Source of the DNA: Verrucomicrobiaceae bacterium
GTDB taxonomy: Bacteria; Verrucomicrobiota; Verrucomicrobiia; Verrucomicrobiales; Akkermansiaceae
Length of the DNA: 64,000 bases
Direction of reading: 5' to 3'
Assembly: GCA_027485615.1 (NCBI GenBank)
Contig: JAIXQS010000144.1
Location: forward strand, 1-64,000
Translations under genes and position numbers: made by a program
The notes under the pieces: model-generated
What the model was told of the DNA's origin: nothing
Database searches by the model: none
Seen by the model: the letters and a program-made list of their open reading frames with translations, nothing else
Shown: positions 44,481 to 51,686 of the stretch, in pieces
Position numbering within the stretch: the first letter of the stretch is position 1
Layout of the letters: the number at the start of each line of letters is the position of its first letter

Positions 44481-44929
44481 GACTAATTGTAGCATAACAA
44501 GGAGACCACGCATCCTCCGAATTTCCGGTGCGGGGTGTTTTTTTTCTGTGGATATGATTGCCGTCTTCCGCTCATAGGGAATGTGCGTCAAGTCAAGGGC
44601 TGGGAACGCGAGTTTAAAACTCGCACGCCCATGAATGGAGAAAGGAATAGGCCTTTGAGGCTTGTCCCTTTCGCAGGTTCTTGGGCGAGCGGGTGAGCTG
44701 CGGTTGGAAATTTTCAAAACGAGGATTCCTGCGTTCACCGCTCAGATGCAATCTGCCGCCACGATCTTTCACTTCTTCCGCCAAACCGGCCGCGCATTCG
44801 CGGTGATCTCTGCGTCCAGTTCCTTGAGGCGGCGGTGAGAAGGAGGTGTTTCAGGGTGGGAAAAAATTCAACGCATAGCCGTAAAGATCGCAAAGGCGCG
44901 GAAAGCGGGTCTGTTTTGAGGTTTAAAAT
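44481..44929. other. 449-bp gap with palindrome and dispersed repeat, no gene
   Basis: No coding frame with family character was found. The stretch includes a perfect 17-bp palindrome GCGAGTTTAAAACTCGC (44608-44624; family B), flanked by GGGAAC, which resembles the 54943-54958 copy. Near 44871-44895 lies a CGCAAAGGCGCGG unit, the reverse complement of the 8100-8157 repeat, followed by an AT-rich TTTAAAATTTAGAGC block. Confidence 0.7.
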
Positions 44930-45970
44930 TTAGAGCTTAGAGTTTCGGAACAGGTAGTGCGAGACGATCCATTCGTGCCCCTTGCGGTATCCCCACAGCT
45001 CGGCGCAGGCCATGTAGAAAACGCGCCAGTAAGACCACCATTTCACGGCCTGATCCGCGCCGTAGGTTTCGGAGATGAGGGGGAATAGCTCGTCCTTGTG
45101 CTCGTCCATGTTGCGGAGCCATGCCTCGGAGGTTTTCTGGTAGTGCCGCCCGCTGACCTGCCAGTGATCCTCGATGCGGAGATGATCCTGGAAGTAGAGG
45201 AGCAGGTCATCGGAGGGCATCTGGCCGCCGGTGAAAAAGTATCTCGCCATCCAGTCGTCCTCGTTTTCCGCGATGTAATGATAGGCGTTCTCACGGTGGG
45301 TGAAGATGTGGACGAAGAGCTTGCCGTCCGGCTTGAGCCATTTCGAGATCCGCTCCAACAGGATCTGATAGTTCTTCATGTGCTCGAACATCTCGACGGA
45401 CACGCAGCGGTCGAAGACGGATTCGCCGACTCCCTCGAAGGTGATCATGTTCGCGGTGATGACCGTGACGTTGTGGAGGCCGCGCTTTTCCGCCTCGGAC
45501 ATGATGTGCTCGCGCTGGGTGCGGGAGTTGGAAACGGCGGTGATCTTCGCGTCGGGATAATGCCGCGCCATCCAGAGGGTGAGCGAGCCCCAGCCGCAGC
45601 CGAGTTCGAGGATGTTCTGGCCGTTGGCGAGCTGGGCGCGCTGGCTGGTGATCTCCAGCATGCGCGCCTCGGACTCGCCGATGCCGGTGACGCCCTCTTC
45701 CCAGTAGCCGGAGGAGTATTTCATGTGCGGGCCGAGGCACCGTTTGAAGAAAGCGGTGGGCAGCTCGTAATGCTGCTCGTTGGCCTCATCCGTGGCGATC
45801 GCGACGGGCATGGTTTTCAGCTCCGCGATGTGCGCCATGAGCTTCGCCTGGCGGTCTTCGGGGTCAAGTTTCTCGAAAGGGGCGATGGTGTTGGCGAGTC
45901 GGTGGCGGATGCCGAGGCGGATCGCGGAGTCGGGGAGCTTGCCGGAGGCGATGAGGTCGTTGGTGGTCAT
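44930..45970 (-). CDS. CFA-synthase-like SAM methyltransferase, second copy
   Basis: A 346-residue methyltransferase of the COG2230 superfamily but of a different branch from the 6728 gene. It lacks the N-terminal lipid-binding domain. Motifs: [35 protein letters not shown] site [33 protein letters not shown], and C-terminal [20 protein letters not shown]. The family includes plant coclaurine N-methyltransferase-like and fatty-acyl methyltransferases. It follows the DUF1295 gene by 54 bp on the same strand, an arrangement seen in lipid-modification clusters. The acceptor is not known. Confidence 0.88.
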   Translation of the reverse strand: MTTNDLIASGKLPDSAIRLGIRHRLANTIAPFEKLDPEDRQAKLMAHIAELKTMPVAIATDEANEQHYELPTAFFKRCLGPHMKYSSGYWEEGVTGIGESEARMLEITSQRAQLANGQNILELGCGWGSLTLWMARHYPDAKITAVSNSRTQREHIMSEAEKRGLHNVTVITANMITFEGVGESVFDRCVSVEMFEHMKNYQILLERISKWLKPDGKLFVHIFTHRENAYHYIAENEDDWMARYFFTGGQMPSDDLLLYFQDHLRIEDHWQVSGRHYQKTSEAWLRNMDEHKDELFPLISETYGADQAVKWWSYWRVFYMACAELWGYRKGHEWIVSHYLFRNSKL

Positions 45971-46024
45971 AAAACTTTAAATCTTAAATTTTAAACTCGA
46001 AGGAAGAGGCTGGGGTTTTGGATT

Positions 46025-46813
46025 TCATGCTTGGTGCTTCGTGCTTGCCGCAGGCGGCCACGGGATGAAGGGGGAGGTGGTGCGCTGGTATTCGCGGTAG
46101 GCTTCGCCTTTGCGTTTCAGGGCGGAGGCTTCGGTGGGTGGTATGCCGGTGACTTTCAGAAGGAGAAAAGTGATGATGGCGGGGGCGTAGAGGGTCGTCC
46201 AGCCCCATGGCGAGCCTGCGGCGAAAAGGAAGATGCCGGTCCAGATGACGGATTCGAAAAAGTAGTTCGGGTGGCGGGAGTATTTCCACAGGCCGCGTCG
46301 GCAGACGGATTTCGGATCGGGGTCGGTGGCTTTGAAATCGGCCATCTGCTTGTCGGCGAGCGTTTCACCGATGAGGCCGCAGGCCGCGACGACAACGCCG
46401 ATGATGTGGAGGAAATGCCATGAGTGATCGGGATCGGCGGCGATGAGGTGGAAGGGCAGTGCGAGCAGGAAAACCGAAAGCGCCTGCGCCTGGAAGAACC
46501 AGAAGAACGCTGAGTTTTCACGCCCTTTCCAGACCTCGCGGAGCTTGATGTATCGCGAATCCTCCTCCGGATGGTGTTTTGCGATCCGCTTCGCAAGATG
46601 GCTGCCGAGCCGCATCGACCAGACCGCGATGAGGATTCCCGCCGTGATCCGTCTCCCATCGGGAGGGCTATCGCCGAAGAGAAAGAAGAGGGAAGTGATG
46701 CCGATGCCGAAGGCCCAGAACGCATCCACGGGCGAAAAATTCCGCAGCCGCACGCACCAAGCCCATGCGGCGGCGAAGAGCAGGATGTCGGCGATGAGTG
46801 CGGCGATCAGCAT
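46025..46813 (-). CDS. DUF1295 membrane protein (steroid 5-alpha-reductase-like)
   Basis: A 262-residue polytopic protein with about six helices. Family features: SPVDAFWAFGIGITSLFFLF, GSHLAKRIAKHHPEEDSRYI, FQAQALSVFLLALPFHLIAA, CRRGLWKYSRHPNYFFESVI and EASALKRKGEAYREYQRTTS. The RHPNYF-x-E motif is the NADPH-binding signature of the steroid 5-alpha-reductase/ICMT fold. DUF1295 proteins reduce or methylate lipid-like substrates and frequently accompany CFA-like genes. It is upstream of the 44930 methyltransferase and probably acts in the same step series. Confidence 0.9.
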   Translation of the reverse strand: MLIAALIADILLFAAAWAWCVRLRNFSPVDAFWAFGIGITSLFFLFGDSPPDGRRITAGILIAVWSMRLGSHLAKRIAKHHPEEDSRYIKLREVWKGRENSAFFWFFQAQALSVFLLALPFHLIAADPDHSWHFLHIIGVVVAACGLIGETLADKQMADFKATDPDPKSVCRRGLWKYSRHPNYFFESVIWTGIFLFAAGSPWGWTTLYAPAIITFLLLKVTGIPPTEASALKRKGEAYREYQRTTSPFIPWPPAASTKHQA

Positions 46814-46960
46814 GGAGTAATCATCCTTGAGCGGAAAGGACTGGCGCTAGAATCCGCCGGATATCCATGGCCGCAACCACCTTTTTCCACCGACACCCGT
46901 GGCTTTCCCGCCCCCACATCCATCTTGACTCCCTTCTCTCCTGCGAAACAACCTGAGGGC

Positions 46961-47977
46961 ATGTCAGAACCCAAATATTTCGTCGGGCTGGATATCGGCG
47001 GATCCACCGTGAAGTCGGTCATCATCGGTCCCGACGGGGAGCAGGTGGGGCCGATCGTGGAGGTGAAGAGCCTCGTGAAGGACGGCTATGAGGCCACCTT
47101 CGGCCAGCTCGACCTGGCGATCGCGGAGCTTTGCGGAAACGCGGGTATCACAGTGGCGGACATCGGCGGGATCGGGCTGGATGTTCCGGCACCCTCTTCG
47201 GGCGGGGTGATCTGGGGCAAGGCGAACCTCGGCGACGATTGGGTGGGCACGGATATCTGCGGGCTGCTCAAGCAGCGCCTCGGCATCCCGGTGACGATGA
47301 CGAACGATTGCAACGCGGCGGCCGTCGGTGAATACGCGATCCGCAACAAGCATCTCGGCGGCCTGCTGCTCGTCGCGCCCGGCACAGGGTTGGGTGGTGG
47401 TTTCGTGCTGCCCGGGGGGCATCTTTACGAGGGCGCTAACGGCCTCGCGCTTGAGGTCGGCCATGTTTCCGTCCCTTTCCGTGAGGATGACGGTTCGCTG
47501 CCGGATTGCACCTGCGGGCTCAAAGGTTGCATGGAGGCATGGGTATCATTGGTGGCTTTGCGCCGGAGGCTCGGGATCGAGCTTAGGAAGCAGGAGTGGG
47601 AGTTTCACGATCTCAACAACGATCCGGGAAGCATCGAGGAAAAGGCCTTCAAGCTCCGCACCCTTGCGGAAAACGGAGATGCCCTCGCCATCCAGCTTTT
47701 CAAGCAGCAGGGCTTTATCCTCGGCTACGGCATCGCGGATCTCGTCCGCGTGTTCGACCCCGGCCTGGTCGTGATTGGCGGCGGTCTGGCCGAGTCGAAA
47801 TTCCGCGACCGGTTCATGGAGTGGGTGAAAGAAGGTTTCAACGACCGCGCATGGCCGATCTACCGCCACAGCCCCATCGAGCCGGAGAAAGCGACGACCG
47901 TTTTCCAGTGGGCGGAGGGGGGCGACGCCGCCGCGTCCATCGGGATGGCCTACACCGCGCGGGAGCTATTTGCCTGA
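46961..47977 (+). CDS. ROK-family sugar kinase (glucokinase-like)
   Basis: A 338-residue kinase from ATG 46961 (MSEPKYFVGLDIGGSTVKSV). The ROK motifs are DIGGSTVKSVIIG (phosphate 1), NDCNAAAVGEYA, LLVAPGTGLGGGFVLPGG, EVGHVSVPF and the zinc site CTCGLKGCMEAW. It phosphorylates hexoses, most likely glucose. The frame extends upstream over the DUF1295 leader but begins at 46961 by family comparison. It is followed by a repeat-rich gap and nspC. Confidence 0.93.
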   Translation: MSEPKYFVGLDIGGSTVKSVIIGPDGEQVGPIVEVKSLVKDGYEATFGQLDLAIAELCGNAGITVADIGGIGLDVPAPSSGGVIWGKANLGDDWVGTDICGLLKQRLGIPVTMTNDCNAAAVGEYAIRNKHLGGLLLVAPGTGLGGGFVLPGGHLYEGANGLALEVGHVSVPFREDDGSLPDCTCGLKGCMEAWVSLVALRRRLGIELRKQEWEFHDLNNDPGSIEEKAFKLRTLAENGDALAIQLFKQQGFILGYGIADLVRVFDPGLVVIGGGLAESKFRDRFMEWVKEGFNDRAWPIYRHSPIEPEKATTVFQWAEGGDAAASIGMAYTARELFA

Positions 47978-47985
47978 ATCCAGAA

Positions 47986-48022
47986 ATTTCAGCATTTCAG
48001 TTTCAGCGTTTCAGCATTTCAG
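47986..48022 (+). repeat. TTTCAGCA tandem repeat abutting nspC
   Basis: Four units of ATTTCAGC/TTTCAGTT type stand in tandem between the ROK kinase stop and the nspC start, ending 12 bp before ATG 48035. Similar TTCAG-rich stretches lie in the sucC-sucD gap (30185-30212). The repeat may have replaced the original 5' end of nspC. Confidence 0.6.
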
Positions 48023-48034
48023 TTTTACCAAATA

Positions 48035-49255
48035 ATGTTCCTCATCTCCATCGAAGCCCTCCGCCGTAATGTAGCGATCCTGCGGGAAACCGCCGACGCC
48101 GCGGGCTGCAAGGTCGTGCTCGCGCAGAAAGGTTTCTCCTGCTGGAAAGCCTATCCATACATTTCCGGTGAACTCGACGGCTGTTGCGCGTCGGGGCTTT
48201 GGGAAGCGATGCTGGCCCGCGACCATTTCAGGAAACACATCGTCACCTACTCGCCCGCCTATGATGAGGCGGAGATCGACGAGCTGCTGGATTTCACCCA
48301 CCACCTCGATTTCAACTCGCTCTCGCAGTGGTTCCGTTTCCGCGAGAGAATTTTTCAACACCCGCGTTTCCTCTCCGGCGAGTTGCTTTGCGGGCTGCGG
48401 ATCAATCCGGAGCATTCCACCGGCCAAACGCCGATCTACGATCCCTGCGTGCCGGGTTCACGTCTCGGAATCACCGCCGACCAGCTTGCAGGCGCGGATC
48501 TGACAGGTCTTTCCGGGCTCCATTTCCACACCCTCTGCGAGCAGGACTCGCCGGATCTCGAAAGCACGCTCAAGGCGGTGGACGAGAAATTCGGCCACCT
48601 CCTTCGCAGCGAGCAGTTCACTTACCTCAACATGGGCGGCGGGCATTGGATCACGAAGCCGTTCTATGACCGCGGGCTTCTCATCCGGCTCGTCCGCGAG
48701 GCGCGGGAAAGATACGACGTCGAGGTCTGGCTGGAGCCCGGCGAGGCCGTCGCGATCCATACCGGCGTGCTCCGCGCGAAGGTGATGGACGTGTTCGAAT
48801 CCGCCGGCCACAAGCTCGCCATCCTCAATGTCTCCGCCACCGCGCACATGCCGGATGTGATCGAGATGCCCTACCGGCCCGATGTGTTTCTCGTGGAAAG
48901 CGGCGCGGACATTAGCCCACCGCAACCCGCCGTCACCCTCGAAGGAGAAAGCTATTGCCTCGCCGGTGATCCCACCAATCTCCAATATCCAATATCCAAT
49001 ATCCAATCTCTTCACACCTACCGCCTCGGCGGGCCGACCTGCCTCGCGGGCGATGTGGTCGGCGATTACTCGTTTCCCCGCGAACTCGTCGTCGGCGACA
49101 TCCTCGTCTTCGACGACATGGCGCACTACACGATGGTGAAAACGACGACTTTCAACGGCGTGAAACACCCGCCCATCGCCCTGCTCCACCCCGACGGGAG
49201 GGTTGAAACGGTGCGGGAGTTCTGCTATGGAGATTTCTGTAACCGCCTTTCCTAA
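48035..49255 (+). CDS. nspC: Carboxynorspermidine/carboxyspermidine decarboxylase
   Basis: A 406-residue PLP enzyme of the LysA/NspC family. The PLP lysine is in VVLAQKGFSCWKAYPYI; other motifs are GLRINPEHS, HFHTLCEQDS, NMGGGHWITKPFYDRG, WLEPGEAVAI and LGGPTCLAGDVVGDYSFP. It makes (nor)spermidine from carboxy-precursors in the alternative polyamine route. The N-terminus is about 10-15 residues shorter than family norm and starts right after a tandem repeat. Residues around 313-325 (NLQYPISNIQS) are encoded by CCAATAT repeats inserted in frame. The partner dehydrogenase is not in the window. Confidence 0.9.
   Translation: MFLISIEALRRNVAILRETADAAGCKVVLAQKGFSCWKAYPYISGELDGCCASGLWEAMLARDHFRKHIVTYSPAYDEAEIDELLDFTHHLDFNSLSQWFRFRERIFQHPRFLSGELLCGLRINPEHSTGQTPIYDPCVPGSRLGITADQLAGADLTGLSGLHFHTLCEQDSPDLESTLKAVDEKFGHLLRSEQFTYLNMGGGHWITKPFYDRGLLIRLVREARERYDVEVWLEPGEAVAIHTGVLRAKVMDVFESAGHKLAILNVSATAHMPDVIEMPYRPDVFLVESGADISPPQPAVTLEGESYCLAGDPTNLQYPISNIQSLHTYRLGGPTCLAGDVVGDYSFPRELVVGDILVFDDMAHYTMVKTTTFNGVKHPPIALLHPDGRVETVREFCYGDFCNRLS
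48974..49010 (+). repeat. CCAATAT tandem repeat inserted in frame in nspC
   Basis: The units CCAATCT, CCAATAT x3 and CCAATCT run in tandem within the nspC coding sequence, encoding NLQYPISNIQS between GDPT and the conserved HTYRLGGPTCLAGD. Such CCAATAT arrays are usually intergenic in related genomes (from general recollection). The array does not disturb the frame. Confidence 0.7.
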
Positions 49256-49330
49256 GATCCATTTAAACCACTGCCCTCCCTGTATCAGAACGCGTGATAC
49301 GCGATGGACTTCAGTATGGCTTTGCGTGTC

Positions 49331-50149
49331 CTAGGGAATAACGACCCTGTAGAATTTCATCGGAGCTGACGTAACGTCAACATGAGTGGCGATGCCGCTG
49401 CTATTTGTGCTGAGGGTTATGAGAGGGGAAAAACTGTCTTCGAGCAGCGAAGGCGAAAACTGAACTTGGTATTCGGTGGAAGGCGCGCCGGTGATCTGCA
49501 GGCGTACGGATCCGGGCGCAGGCCTTGAGATTTCCAATTCGGGAATCAGCACGACGGAAATAATATGAACGAGATTGGAATCCTGAACCGGCCCGGAAGC
49601 GTAATTTTTCAGCGGGAGATGGTCGAACAAAGTGCCAGCATAGTATATTGGAACGGCGGCGATGGTATCCATGGCGGCAAGGCTGGAACTGTTGGCTACA
49701 CGACCGAAAACGGTAAAACCGCCATTTTGGTTATCGAGGTTGGCGGAGTTGTCTCCGAGATTAAAAAACCACTGATTGGTCGCGCTATTGGGATCCCCAC
49801 CCAATTTCGCCATCGCCAAGGTGCCGCGCGTGTTCGAAATGTTGAACTCATTCACAATCGGCTGCTGCTGAGGGACGATGACCACGCTGTCGTTCACATA
49901 CTGGTATCCACCGCCCTGTATAACGAAACTCGGAACGGAACGGTGAATGAAAGTGTTGTCGTATTCCTTCCGATTCACGTATCCGAGGAAATTGGCCACT
50001 GTGGCTGGAGCGATATCCTTCAGCAGGACAACATCGATATCTCCAAAATCGGTATGGAAGCGAACCACGGGATTCGCAGCGAAGCCTTGCCCTCCTGTCA
50101 ACAGCAGGAAGGCAAGAACTTGGTTAAGGATGGGTTTGGCGAAATTCAC
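49331..50149 (-). CDS. Secreted cyclophilin-type peptidyl-prolyl isomerase
   Basis: A 272-residue exported protein starting at GTG 50149. A signal peptide (ILNQVLAFLLLTGGQGFA) precedes a cyclophilin domain: FHTDFGDIDVVLLKDIAPAT, FIHRSVPSFVIQGGGYQ (catalytic Arg and Q-G-G), GTLAMAKLGGDPNSATNQWF and GGFTVFGRV. The last 70 residues (PELEISRPAPGSVRLQITGA) form a beta-rich tail common in secreted verrucomicrobial proteins. The base composition is visibly lower in GC than the neighbours, which could indicate transfer. It is a folding catalyst outside the cytoplasm. Confidence 0.9.
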   Translation of the reverse strand: MNFAKPILNQVLAFLLLTGGQGFAANPVVRFHTDFGDIDVVLLKDIAPATVANFLGYVNRKEYDNTFIHRSVPSFVIQGGGYQYVNDSVVIVPQQQPIVNEFNISNTRGTLAMAKLGGDPNSATNQWFFNLGDNSANLDNQNGGFTVFGRVANSSSLAAMDTIAAVPIYYAGTLFDHLPLKNYASGPVQDSNLVHIISVVLIPELEISRPAPGSVRLQITGAPSTEYQVQFSPSLLEDSFSPLITLSTNSSGIATHVDVTSAPMKFYRVVIP

Positions 50150-50433
50150 TTAGGACGATAGAGTTATTTTAGAGAATTCTAAATAGGAGATTCGCAAGTT
50201 GTCTAGACTCACGTCTTCGTTTTCCTGAAACTCTATACGTGAAATTACGTCGCTATCTGCGACAATATGACGCATACGGTCTCCCAAACTAGGAATAGGA
50301 TGATTCGCAACCTCTTCCGGACAGACGCTACTAACTCCCCGCCGCCTCCCCTTCGAAATCCTTTCAAACTAAATTTAGCCGCAGTCGGTTCTTGCCTCTT
50401 GCGCGGCCTACCCGCCCGCCTTAGCTTTCGCCC

Positions 50434-50697
50434 ATGAACATTCCGCAACTCGCACTCATCGGCCCCATCGGCGGCCCGGAGATGATCATGATTTTCGTCG
50501 TGATCCTTCTCCTTTTCGGCGCGAAGAAACTGCCCGAACTGGCGCGCGGGGTGGGCAAGAGCATGGGTGAGTTCAAGAAGGCCCGCGAAGAGTTCGAGCA
50601 TGAAATCACCCGCTCCGCAGAGGAAGTCAGCCGGGATGAGCGGACGAAGGAAGCCAGCCCGAAGCCGGCTGCCGGCAAGGAGTCCCACGAGGCCTGA
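50434..50697 (+). CDS. tatA: Twin-arginine translocase subunit TatA/TatE
   Basis: An 87-residue protein with an N-terminal transmembrane helix (GPEMIMIFVVILLLFGAKKL), the conserved FG hinge, then the amphipathic helix PELARGVGKSMGEFKKAREE and a charged tail (VSRDERTKEASPKPAAGKES). TatA forms the pore-like part of the Tat system for folded proteins. No tatC is seen nearby. The 284-bp gap before it (50150-50433) shows no gene. Confidence 0.93.
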   Translation: MNIPQLALIGPIGGPEMIMIFVVILLLFGAKKLPELARGVGKSMGEFKKAREEFEHEITRSAEEVSRDERTKEASPKPAAGKESHEA

Positions 50698-50717
50698 TCT
50701 TTCGAACCGATACCGGC

Positions 50718-51686
50718 ATGAGGACGCGCCGCAACCCCGCGCCGGTCATTTTCGCGCTGATCGCAGCGGTTGTGGCGGTAACCTCCTGGTTCTGGTTCCG
50801 TTCGGTCGAAACCCCGCCGTGGGATCGCAACACCCCGTCACGCCACGCCGAGAAAAGCGCCGGTGGGAAACCGCCGGTCACGCGTCAAGCGGAGTTCACA
50901 CCCTTCACTTTCATCACCTACAATGTGAAGAACTGGCTGGTTTCCTACCAAGCCCCCGAAAAATCCGCTGAAGCGAAGGCCGCGATTATCGGGCTCCTGG
51001 CGGGTGGAAAACCGGATGTCATCGGCCTGTGTGAAATCGGCTCCGAGGATGACGTTAAAGAGATCCAGGCCATGCTGAAAGCGGCGGGGTTTGATCTGCC
51101 GCATATCTACCACACGGGAGGAGAGGATCTTGTCCGCCATCTTGCCATCATCTCCCGTTTTCCCATCCTCTCCACCGAGCGCCCCGATCCCCGGCTGCGC
51201 GGACTCGAGCAATCCATGCAGCGCGGCATCCTCGACGCAACGCTCGACGTCGGCGGTCGCCAAGTGCGCTTCATCGGGCTGCACCTGAAATCGAAGCGGA
51301 CGGTGCCGGACTTCGACCAAGCCGGGGTCAGGCTCGCGGAGGCGCAGCACGCCCGGCGGCACATTGATGGCATACTCGAGGCTGATCCCGGCGCCGCGCT
51401 CGTCGCCTACGGTGATTTCAACGACACGACACGCAGCCACAGCACCCGCACCATCAACGGCACTTACCGCACCCCCGGATACCTCAGCCACGTGCACGTC
51501 AGGGATAGCCGGGGTGAAACATGGACGCATCACTACGCCGTGGAGGACGCCTACACGCGGATCGATTTCGTAACCGTTTCCGCAGGCCTCCGGCGGCATG
51601 TGAAAAAGGACAAGTCCCGCATTATCGACGATCCGGACTGGGTGACCGCCTCCGACCACCGCCCCGTGCTCGTACGCTTCGAGTGA
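50718..51686 (+). CDS. Endonuclease/exonuclease/phosphatase-family protein
   Basis: A 322-residue protein with an N-terminal membrane anchor (PVIFALIAAVVAVTSWFWF) and the EEP fold. Motifs: FITYNVKNWL (Asn), VIGLCEIGSEDD (Glu), IGLHLKSKRTVPDFDQ, LVAYGDFNDTTRSHST (Asp-x-Asn) and TASDHRPVLVRFE (catalytic Asp-His). Members cleave phosphodiester bonds in DNA, sphingolipids or phosphoinositides. Being membrane-anchored and extracytoplasmic, a role in extracellular nucleic-acid or lipid turnover is likely. Its stop adjoins the convergent PBP2 stop with no spacing. Confidence 0.87.
   Translation: MRTRRNPAPVIFALIAAVVAVTSWFWFRSVETPPWDRNTPSRHAEKSAGGKPPVTRQAEFTPFTFITYNVKNWLVSYQAPEKSAEAKAAIIGLLAGGKPDVIGLCEIGSEDDVKEIQAMLKAAGFDLPHIYHTGGEDLVRHLAIISRFPILSTERPDPRLRGLEQSMQRGILDATLDVGGRQVRFIGLHLKSKRTVPDFDQAGVRLAEAQHARRHIDGILEADPGAALVAYGDFNDTTRSHSTRTINGTYRTPGYLSHVHVRDSRGETWTHHYAVEDAYTRIDFVTVSAGLRRHVKKDKSRIIDDPDWVTASDHRPVLVRFE

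Noticed and set aside
47986-49010. Possible CRISPR-like array from the TTTCAGC and CCAATAT repeats
   Set aside because: Units are 7-9 bp in direct tandem without spacers, and no cas gene is present.
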